Source of the DNA: Toxoplasma gondii ME49
Lineage: Eukaryota; Apicomplexa; Conoidasida; Eucoccidiorida; Sarcocystidae
Direction: 5' to 3'
DNA: 64,000 nucleotides
Assembly: GCF_000006565.2 (NCBI RefSeq)
Contig: NC_031474.1
Location: 2,267,662 to 2,331,661 of the forward strand
The notes under the pieces were generated by a model that saw only the letters and a list, made by a program, of their open reading frames with translations, was not told where the DNA came from and did not search any database. Both the position numbers and the translations under genes were made by a program. Shown piece by piece: positions 24,653 to 36,000 of this stretch (positions within the stretch are counted from its first letter, which is position 1; every line of letters starts with the position of its first letter).

Positions 24653-27249
24653 ATGGCGGTCCTCCGCCACAACTCTGCAGTCGCGCTTCTGGCACTGTGC
24701 GGGCTGATGGTGAGCTTGTATTGCGTTCATGTCCAACAACACTTGGAGAGACATCTCGCTTACAAGCCCTATTGCGACATCGCGCCCAGCATGATGTGTT
24801 CGAAGGTAAGCGAGAAACCAGCATGTGAATTATCCTTTGCAGCAGAAGGAAAAACCAATCTTGTTGTGTCTTCCCATTTTGAACGTGTGGGGACGGATGC
24901 ATTTGTGTGTTGCATCGCCAATCATTTTTGCGTTGATAGAAGCTTCTCTGTTTTTCAGTGGGATGTACCTCTTAGTGGCTCTAAAATGACACACACTTTA
25001 CTGGCGTATGATTTGTGGAATGAAGCTACCAAAGCAGCCACAAGTTATGCAGGTGCTTAAAACGTTATTGTAGCGTCGGTCTTGGTCAGTAAGCTGATTC
25101 CACCGATTATACGCAGGTGTCAGTTTGCCCGCCTAGAGATTGCAGTCAGTTCTGTGCTGATTAACCACCGTTTGGGTAGCAAGTGCTTATCGTAAGCCAT
25201 AAGAATTATCTACGTTCGAAACGTTCGTTGCTACACAATGAATCTGTGGCTCGCTTTTCTGTGGCTGCGTCACAGGTCGCTCTGAGTCCCTATAGCCATA
25301 TGCTTTCGTTGTTCGGACTCGCAGAGCCGCACGGACGTATGGATGTTGCCAACGGCCACCTTGGTGAGACTAAGGGCAGCCCTCATTGTCTGTAATCATC
25401 ACTTCGCCCACCGTCAAAGGTGGAAACAAGAAATTCCCGCAGCCTACAGCATTCGTCGTTGGCCGACCCAATATCTAGGAAGCAAATTGCATTTTGCACC
25501 AAACAAGACACACGTTGCCCACACGCGTTTGGCGACTGTCAAAGACATCTATGTATGTGTGTAGGCATGCGGATGCTTTAAGTATGCACTTCTTCACTGG
25601 GTGTATGTAGCCTTGTACATGCGTGCATTTGCATGGTCGCTTTCATGTGTTGTTCTTCTGTATCGTGCGTTTATTCGTGGTTAAATGCCTTATCAATTTT
25701 CAGTATAAAGACTCGCATGCGGAAGCGGCTCGTAGAGCCGCGTCTAGTTTGTGTTTGGCATTCGCCACTACGCGAGAGATTTCTAGGAATGGTTTCTCAA
25801 GATGTCCAATTTTCCATCTTTGATGGTTTCCGGCGGCAAGTTGTTTCTGCAGGGGTCGCCTTCTACGCCTTCATGCTGACGTACCCTTTCGGAAAACAGG
25901 CATTCGAAAATATTTATTTTCTTGGAACAACAACCGCTCTGGTAGGTAGCCGCTTGCAGCCGGCGCACTGCAGTTCATTTCGCAGTGTATTCACTCATCC
26001 GGAATGGACCAAAATGTTCAGTTGAACGTGTGCGCCCATCGGCATAAATACACGTAGATAAGCACATACGCCTTCACACCGACATGATGTGTATATGCTA
26101 CTTGCGTACGTGCGCTTTGTCATAGCTGTAGTTTCTTGTTGTTTCTTTCAGGTCACAGTGTCTGTGTGCGCATGTATAATTATGGATTTTGTAGGCGTGC
26201 GCATGTAAATATTTAGGTAGTTCACACAGAAGCACTTTGATCCACATACGTACGTTTGGACAAATGCCACCCTACAGCGATTCCAGAGGTACTTGGGTCT
26301 ATTGCCGACCACCCGTGCAGTGTTTTGTCGTACGACGTGAACTGGGTACGAGGGAAAAAAATGTAGTGACAGGAATAGCCTGTGACAAAGTGTGGTGTAT
26401 GCTTACTTTAAATCAATTGCTGATTAGGAATTCTCTTTCGGCACCTCCGCAACAGCCGTGCAAATTTGGACTGTGCTGTTTTTCAGGTTGTCTCAGGGTA
26501 CCTTTGCTACTTGGTGTACTCGGCTCTTTCAGTCGTTTCTATAATTTCGGCGAGTATTGTGATAGTAAGCGGAAATTGTTTCATTGTTTGAAGCTGAGCA
26601 TGTTAACGCACATAGATATGCATCTGAGTACAGTGTAGGCTTTCATGTTGCCACAAATATGTAGCAGCAAATCTATCACAAGCTGCGAAATGGCATCGAA
26701 GAAAAGTGGATGTATATTGTCGCAGCTGGGGCTGTAGGCTCTTCGAGACCCTCGCCCACAGTACATTTGGCACAGCAAGTCACAAGAGTTTGAATATTTG
26801 TGCACATGGGGCGACAGGTTAACACTTAGTTCTGTCTTTTACATCTGACGCAATTTTACTGAACTTGTCATACAACAGTATGCACAACCTTTTCGTGATG
26901 ATTAGATATCTTATTTACTGGTGTCCACAATGTATTTGGGACGTTTGTGAAATCTAGGATGAGTCAGAAGACAAGCAAGCGCTCCGTATACCATCATATT
27001 ATTTGGACAACTTAGACTCTATTTTGAATTTTTTTGACCGCAGCCGAGAAACGATTTGTTGCTTATGCATTGACGGTTGTTCATGTGTGATTTACTGCGC
27101 AGGTCAACGCCCTACTGTTCATTACTATTTTTCGACAAACAGGGGCAGATACAGCCACCGCAGAGGAGATTTCTGATAGACTTGATCGAGGAACACGTCA
27201 ACACGAGAGGCCAGAAACTCAACGACGGGAAGAAAAGAAAGTAAAGTAA
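24653..27249 (+). CDS. VKOR-family membrane protein with CxxC replaced by SxxS
   Basis: Five exons in phase: 24653-24805, 25276-25363, 25853-25941, 26487-26564 and 27103-27249 (stop TAA), 184 residues; human VKORC1 has 163. ATG context is AAAGATGG. Family evidence by alignment from memory: a first membrane helix, then YCDIAPSMMCSK matching the luminal loop with the two relay cysteines (human C43 and C51); a loop ending VANGHL with the asparagine matching human N80, then GVAFYAF matching GCIFYT; a third helix SGYLCYLVYSAL; and a last helix ending VNALLFITIFR. Between the third and fourth helices the alignment is gapless for 33 residues, and the human CIVC redox motif corresponds to SIIS; the quinone-site Tyr139 corresponds to Val. 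VKORs use membrane cysteines to reduce quinones and pass electrons from ER disulfides. This copy may be inactive or repurposed, unless a cryptic CxxC exon exists in intron 26565-27102. The C-terminus has a charged Glu/Arg/Lys tail. Confidence 0.75.
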
Positions 27250-30022
27250 TTCATCCTCTAAACCGAGCCAACCTCCAGGTGTATCGCGTGCACTGCGACA
27301 GTAGTTTCACCATGAATGACACGCCTCAACAGGAATGGTGCAACAAGTAGGTGTTTCGCACCCTGCAGCCTTCCAAATGTCGTGCCGTACGGAACACGTT
27401 TGAATTACATAATTGTGTCATGCGTCTGCAAACGCTAAAACGACGTTTTGCGAACTTGTATTTGGCCCTGATCTGCCCGTCCTCAACGTTGCCGGGTATC
27501 TGAGGCGACGTCCGCGCTAAAGCAGACTCCAAGACTACACGCTTCAGTCCAGTGGCGCTACCAGATTCCTCGTGTCATGTTGTGGGAATTTTTCTCTACG
27601 GGGTCGCCTCCAGCTGATGCAAGCTTTGCTTCAACGCCGTGCCTTGTTCTCTTTTGGATTTCCTGTTGCTTACTCGTAATCTCACGCTGCTGTGAGGGAC
27701 ATAACCGCTTTGGCAATCAACCACTTGGAGCACATGGAAGGACTCTTGATGTTGGCATTTTACCACAATAAACACCTTGAACGCCACCTCTCAGCACTAG
27801 TGTGCACGCATTCATCGACACTATTCAAAAAGCCTTCATTCTGTTGCGCATAAAAACTCCTTTCGCTGACAGATCCAAACGTCGACACATCTCTGCACTA
27901 TCGCTAACAGCGACGCAAGAAGGTATGGTTTCCTCTCACGAAAGTACTCTAGTTCAAGTGGAGCAGGCGCCCACAAATCAACACCTGGTATCGTCTGCCC
28001 GATTCGCTTGTTCCACAAGATGGGGGTAGACTCGGCTCCTGTGCAGTGTGAAAACACAGACCACCCGTTGACTAGGTGATCGAACATATTCGACGTTTCC
28101 GAATTTCCACCCAACGGAAGGGGCTCAGTGAACGAAACAAGGCGCCATCATCTATAGAGGAACAATCAATACAGATTTGCTAACGAGTTTCGGCGTACAG
28201 CTACACGACAATTGGTATTGGAAATTCTTCGTTGTAAAGGCTTGAGAAGCGCAAGATCACGGAGCATAAGAATCGATGCCGGCGCAACATAGACCAAATA
28301 CCGGTTCACGCTTCCCCTAGTTCCGATATCAAGGAGGTAGTTTGTGTCCTTAACCGACATCCGACGCCCTGTGTAATACTTGCGGGCGTCGGCAGCTAAC
28401 AAAAAAGTTTACTCTGTAAACGCCATATTCGAGACTTGGTAGAAAAATGCATCTGAACAGCGGAAGCAGAGGAAGCTGTGAGTGACAAGACTCCCAACAA
28501 CGCAAAGTGTTGACACAAAGACACAGATGCACGTGCAGAAAAACCCTATTCTCTTGCCCGCGTCATGCCTTCCAACTAACTGGCAGACTTTGGCCATAGT
28601 TCTGGGTGACCACTAACACACGAGGAAGGGAGGGCTTCCCGTCTCCACACCCAACTACGGTTTTAGAAACAGTCATCGCTCTGCCGCAAAGAGAAAAAGA
28701 GTGGGCCTTGGCAGATACACTGACGACAACGAGAAAGACTGTTATGCACATTCACCTTTCCACTCCAAAACACAATTGTTTACCACTTCGGCAGAACATA
28801 ATGCGCTCGAAAAAAATGGATCATGGATTCCAGTAAAGAATGTGTTCTTCATCGCTACAATGTAGTTCAGGCTGGGACCAAATATTTGTCAAAAAGTGCT
28901 ATATACGGCTTGGTGAGAAATATACAGGAGGAAAGCACAAGTACTGGAACCCAATGGGTGTGATTCCTGAACGAGTTTTGTGAACGCATGCTACCGCATC
29001 ATTCACTGCAGGAGGGACAACTTCCAAGCAGTGCTGTCGGCGCTTTTCGCGAACTGTTTTATTTACCTACTTCAGTCAACCCGTAAACTGCTACAGTCAC
29101 TGATGATAATATGCCCGGCTTTTGTGCACGGAACCAATATCCAAGAGAGGCTCTGTGAGACTCGCCATGATATCTGTGAACAAGGCCATTCCAAGCTTTA
29201 TACAGTTACACTGACCACATTGAGGAAATTGTTGTGTTTATCTGTATTACAACGGAGGGGACATAATCAGCTGCATGAGGACTGCCCTCCTCCATTCACT
29301 TACCCTCTTAAACATAAGCGAATGTCTACGGAACAACCGGCCCTTGCCGTCCGTTCCTAATCAAAGGCACGGGCGACGACAAAACGCACGGAAATGACAG
29401 TGACATCCCAGCACCCACTAGATCACCGAAAGCATGTATACCGACGGTCTTCAAAAGTAGCCGCGTTCCTTGCTTATTCCTTGGGACCCCAGCACATAAG
29501 AAAAAGTCATACGTGGTGCGTGATCATATTGCTGGGCATGTCCGGGGTAAAGCATGCCGGTTCCGTAGCACACGCCAATTTGCAGGCAAGCCCCCGACCA
29601 GTATGAGCAACCATCAACGCACGTTTCAAGCGCTACACAACGCAACATCACACTGCCTGTAATCAGCATACCCCACGAGAGGCGTAGTTGGGACGGTGGG
29701 TTGTTTTTCATCTGTACAATTGTATTCCGGCCTAAAGCCAAACCTTTGTGGAATTCTAAAACTGGCCATCTTTCACAACAGGTATCTCTGCCTGAATAGC
29801 GAATTGAGACGACCTCTTTTGGAACTGTCAATGCACCCCTTTGTGGCCGTACCACAAAGACAACCTACACAATCGCCACTACTCGCCAATTACAAGAGCA
29901 ACTTGGTTGATACAACGGCAACACAAGTTGCCAACTTCTTATCAGTAATCGGCGTACGATGAGAGGCAATGCAGTGCTTCCACACAACAGCATCTCATCT
30001 GACATCTGAGTCCCCTTTCTCA
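27250..30022. other. Convergent intergenic region
   Basis: About 2.8 kb between the VKOR stop (+) and the ApiAP2 stop (-). It should hold two 3' UTRs. No coding exon, RNA gene or notable repeat was recognised. Confidence 0.5.
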
Positions 30023-33000
30023 TCAGTCCGTTCTCGCCTTTTTGCTAGACGAAGCTGCCGCGAAGATTGCGTTGATCAACCTGTTTTCTGGATCGTTGTG
30101 TCCATCATATTCACGGCTTCGCTTCTTGTGTTCTTCCATATGCTGTGCGGAGTCTCGCCCTCCGTTTCCTCTCAGTTCGCCCGGACTTGGGTCATCCCCA
30201 TTTTCATGCGCTTGTCCCCCATCCTTTACTCCTCTTACCATCGTGTCCCGATTGACCGCAGACCCCCTGGCATTTTCATCAGGCTCCGGTCGCAATAACC
30301 GCCTCAAATCATGAGCCACATCCCCTGTCAAAACGTCTCCTAGAGATCCTTGTTTCCCAATGTCTGTGCTCTGACCATTGACAGCACCCGCCAGCAACGT
30401 CAGTGCACCGCAAATATCCTCAGGGGCAGCTTGGGAGTCTTCCTGAAGAGACGAGACAGAGCCGCTTCCAGCGGTGCCATTGGTTTTAGATAGCTGCTCG
30501 AGAAGAGAGGTAAGCATGTCTACGTCTCCTTGGGGTCTCTGCGTCGCCAATGCTGCCTCACCCAGACTCATTGCCGGTGCGGGAGCACCGTCCTCACACG
30601 ACGGTGATCCACCAGACCGCATCCAAAGGTCGTACGCAAGCGCTCTTGCGTTTCTATCCACTGCGGGGTTTTCTACCCTGTTACCCGCTCCCCACTCAGT
30701 GTGCTGAAGCACCCGCAGCCTGTCGTCATCTTCTTGATCTTCTTTGGAGCTTCCCGAACGTGATCCCCGCTTGAGGCTATTCCCCGCGTCACTCTCCCCC
30801 GGGTAGGGGCAACCTTCCTCGTGGTCAGCCTCTTCGTCCGCCTCTCCGTCCTCATCACCACCCGAGACCCGAGGGCCGCCGGAACCATCGTTCCCCAGGA
30901 ACATCATCATATTCTGTGAAACTGTTCCCGCGTTCCTTGCCAACCTCCTATCACTAACAAGCCGCCGACAACCATTTCCTCCTGATCCACCTTCCACCTC
31001 CTGTTTCCACTTGACAGCGAGGTCATACGCCTCCTGAAGACCGCCTAATCGACGTGTACTGAATACCTTGAAGCTCGCTCCACAACGCACTTCCCAGCAC
31101 GCGCACTTTACATTATACTCGATACCCTCAACCCGGGGGAAGTCACGGGCTTGAGACGCATAGGTGCGGCGCCCCTGTTTGTGGGTGTAGGCCATCCGGT
31201 GTCGTCGGCCCCGACCTGCATTGGGGCCTGCAAAGACGGCGTACGCATCCTCTGGTCCTCTGGGTGCCGTTCCGCTTGACTGGCGTGAGAATACGTCGAC
31301 CATTTGTCCCGATGCGCCCTGCGCATGACCACCTAACAGGAACGACAACTTCGTAGCAGGCGAAGACGGATGGCTTGGTACCGCACTGCTTTCTCGCCTC
31401 GTAGCTGAAGAAGCTGAGTTCATTGACGATCCGGCTTCAGACGACGGCGCTTGGAACGGTGACGTCGACGGCGAGGCTAGTCGAGGGTTTGTCGAATGCA
31501 GAGACATGGACGGGAGGGCAGACGCAGAGGTGCAACCCGACGACGCTCGGGAAAGGGGAGGCTCAGTCGAAAAGGAATTAACGGATGGCAGGTTTGTAGA
31601 GTGAAGCTGCGACAAGGATGATGAAAGATGTGTGGATGATGCGAGATGCCGATTTCCTACATTTGCAGCTAGGTCCCCACTTCTCACTGTTTGCGAAATG
31701 GCTGTACTTAATTCAGCTACACCAGAGAGAACACCGGGGTCCACCGTATTTCCGAAGATCGGCGAATTTCGAGAAACACTACTCATTTCGACATGGGGAT
31801 TAATGAGAGAAAGCGAGGAAGCACTCCCGATAGAGGCTGCTGAACCGTGTGAGTTTCGCGGCGGTTGAAGGCGTTGTTGCGACGGCAGGAACTGCTCAGC
31901 CAACTGCTGGAAAAGTTGCAAATGCTCCGGCGAAACAGACGACAACGAGTCGGTTCTTGGGACCTTGTTAGAGGTTGGCACAGACATAGCAGATGCAAGA
32001 TTAGGGAAGGCCTGCGACAACGCTGCTGAAAGAGACGCCAGCGACGGGACATTTGAACTGACGCCAGTTTCGCTCTTCGGGAGAGATGGCGCTACCAGAG
32101 GCGACGATTCTGAAAAGACAGAAAGAAACATTGCATTAAAACACTAGATCTGTCACTGCTCAAGTGTACACACATATACCCACGAACCACCTAACACACC
32201 ATCTGCACTCATCCAACACGACGACTAGAATACGTCCAGATACACGACGGCCTCAGAATTCCCGTTGTAAAACGTATCAAGCAGATTGATCCAAAACATC
32301 AGTGATGAGAAATGCTACTCACGAGGGACGTTGAAACTTCCATGTCAGCATTCGCCTCGTGACGCGACCACGTTAATCACAACCATGCAGTTCGTGTGTC
32401 TGCAATACGGCATGAATCTACACAATAGTCACACGGATTAAACATTATGCAAGGTGTCGCGGACCCGCATCACAATCTGACATATTTCCCCCTTGATCTC
32501 TTTGCATCTTACCTGACAAAGAAAAGGAAGAGCTCGCCATGCCCGGAGATGTGCAAACGTTTCGGGCAGCATGCAGATCCACAGTTGTTGGACGAGTTGC
32601 ATCGGCACCGCTCTTCTCATCAAGCGTCATTCGCTTCATTTCCTGTTCACTCTCTCCTGCCGCATCTTTGATGAGAGATGGCGACGACAGATCATGACTC
32701 GCTTCCACAGATGGCGATGACGGTCCTTGTGGAGCCCCGCCAGAAGAAGCATGAACAAATCCACCAGGCGTGCTATGTTGGGCCATTGCTCGTGACGGGT
32801 CCTCGCATGAAGACGCGGGAGAATATAGAGGAGACTCTGGACCCTGGGCAGCCAAAACGGGCAGCCGACCGCTCTCCCCTCCACTAATCAACCCAGCGGA
32901 AGGCACCATTGTTGAAGCCGCCCCATCTGGAGAGGACGGCGACAAAGCAGACGGGAGTGGCGGCGCCGTACTTGAGGCTCCTAAGACAGGAGAACCAGAC

Positions 33001-36000
33001 AGCGACCGTAGCAGATCGACGCTCCTTTTTCGTCGATCCGATGGTGAGGGAGACAGCCCTCGGGACGCACTCTGTAACTGAGCAAGAATGTCTGCAGCCA
33101 GAGAGGTCGGCGATAGGGAAGATCGAACTGAATTACCTTCAGCGTTCGAACTGACTCCTACCCCGTTCAGGGCATTTGCTGTAGCATGGACGACAGCAGA
33201 AAGCAGTGCATCATTGGCCATCGCCGTAGTGCCGTTGGCGGTGCCAGCAGAGTCTGAACAAAAAAAACATGCCATAAGGCAAACAATGGCATTCAATAAC
33301 CGTATATTGTAGAAGCTCGACAAGGGCATGCACCAATAAATAGCCTCGACATTACACATACATATGTCCGCTCAGCAATGCTTACGCTCATCCAGTAACT
33401 GTGCAAAATCGTGTCACAGGTGGAGTTCTCTCCTCCCTCGAGGGTCGTGTGATGTGGTGTAATCTTAATTTCAACTCACGTTTCTCACAGATACGAGGGC
33501 CGTTCCTCCACCGCTGTTCTTTTCAATGGCACAGCCCTGCTGTTGCGTGCGTCGCGGAAACACTTACTTCCGTTCTGACGCGAAGGCAGCCCATCTGTCG
33601 GAAACATGGTCGGGCTGACACTCCCTGGAGATGAACTCATAGTTTGTCTCCGTCCTGGGCCTCCGGTCACTTTCTGGTCCTCATTCCTCAAAGCAATTAG
33701 TTCATCGGTATCACGCGGGCCACCCGCTACCTGCGCGGATGCTGAGAATGCCGGAGAAGTCACATCTCCAGATCCATGGCTTACTACGCCTACACCGCTA
33801 GCATGGGCAGTAGCCGAGGTTGCCATGCCACCTTGTCGGCGAAGATCCGAAGCAGCCGAACTCTGGTGTCTGCCACTGCCTCCTGACACAATTATTGGGG
33901 CAGACCCCATCTGCCTCTGTCTCTCCTCAATCGCCTTTTGACGGGCCACTTCGAAGCCGAGAGCCTTTATATTGTAACATGTTTGACGGGAACGGCCTGT
34001 GGAAGCAAGCACAATTTCAAGGAAAAAGACACATCGTTCGATGGCGGTAAAGGACAAGAATCTACAAACACTTGCAATGGGTCAGCGTCACCGCACAGTC
34101 ACCCTCCACCCCTTTCTACGCAGAGCAAGACACATGCACGCACTATGCTCCATATATATATATATATAAACACACACAATCTGAGCCACCCCGTACGACT
34201 CCATTGCTTCCAGCTTCTGTACCCTACACGAGGTGTACAAGCACTCCGGCAGGCAAAACTGATTCTGGCTTCTGGATCCCGTGACAACCACCGCAAGCGA
34301 CCACCGGCCGCTCGCGCGGCAATGCTGATGGCCATCAGAACATATGTACAAAGCCTGTGACAGCCTCTCTGCTGTGTCTTTGCCTCGTCTCATCTTACCC
34401 GAGCTGTCAGTCCACTGGGCGACCCAGCAAGTGTTTTTCTTGCCGATGAACACTCCCTTCACCTTCTCGAGTGTTGCGGCCCGTCTTGCATACTCCAGTC
34501 GCTCTGCTTGTTCTTCCTTCTGACCTCCCGATCCTGACTCTCGACCAGTGCCGGATCCGCGACTTCCCACGCCACCCTCTCTCCCGTTCCCCGCAGCGGA
34601 CCAAGCGTATGACTTTCCTCGTCCTTCGCCAGCGGCCATTTCTTTTGCCTCGTGGCGTCGAGATGAACAGTGACCAGATACACCAAGTTTCTGGTTCCCA
34701 TTGAGGCCTGCGGCAGAGGGCGACGGGAAATGAGACTGACGTGATAAGGGTGAATGACGGGTGTGCGCTCGCGAGGAACCCAGCGCCTGGTCATTTGGGG
34801 ACGGCAGCGCTGAAAGCGCCTGCAGCTCGTCATCGCCCACCGCAAGCGACAAGGATGCGTCATGGCGCCGCAGATGACCACCCTCTGTCTTCATACGTTT
34901 CGAAGAGGACTCCGAGTAGTGGGGTTTTCCTCGGCGCGACGCATTACCTCTCTCTGTTACTTCTGTTCCTAGTCGTTCCTCGTCTGTTGGCATTCCACTG
35001 CCAGAGCGCGCTGGAGACGCACCCGATCTCTCGAGCCCCCGTTGCTTCGAAGTCCCAAGAAGCGGAATCGGTTCTTGTTCATCGCCTTCCCGTCCGCCGC
35101 GCTGACTAGAAACTCCACGAAGCTTACTGGCGTATGCCAGAGACACACCATTGGCTTCCCAGGAAGAACCAAGGGATGGTGACATAGAAGTGGCGCCTTG
35201 TATGAGCTGGCGAAGAAGCTGTTTCTGGCTCCTCTCCATGGCACCGACTCGGTTGTCTCGACTAAGACCTCCAGCGTGCGCACCCTGAGACTGTCGCGAC
35301 GGAGCCAGAAGTCGCTGCAGAGCCTTCAACGCAGCGTCCGTTCCTCCTGACCGAAGAACCTGAGCTAGTGTCGCACCAACATTATGTGCACTGAGACCCT
35401 GTCTCCGAAGCTGCTCCTCCAGAACCTGTTGTAACGCCTGCGTGTCTGACTCGCCTGTTGTGGAGGGCCACCCCTTCGCGCATATCGATGGATCCTCTAA
35501 GTCGGACGAATCTCCTCTATGGGTTCCTAGAGATTCAGCAGCATCAAAAGAGGACGAAGACTTTCCCCCGATACACACACTTCGCCCTTGGCGAAAGTGG
35601 AGCTCTTCCGAATTCAACAGCGAATGTTCGTCCCTCTCACTCTGCAGATGGTGACGCGTCATGGGATCGCGTGAATCCGTGTCTTCACGCCTCCTAGAGC
35701 CCTTGAAAAAAGAATCAGCACTATGGACATCGTCTGCCTCACTAAGGAAATCTGGTTTCTCTTGAGACCGGGAAGCCACACTGTCCTCCGGCGCATACGA
35801 TCCCGACCCAAACACCTTTGGAAGCCTCGCATCATCAATCACTACGCGGCGGCCACCACTACCGCCCTCTCCTGTTTGTCCCAATCGTGACGCCTGCTGC
35901 AACACCCGGACAGATTCTGCGCGGTTTTCCTGACCTTCACCGGCTCCTGACAGGTGCGAAGACTCATTACCTTCGTCGTCTCTTCGGATCATGTCTTGAG

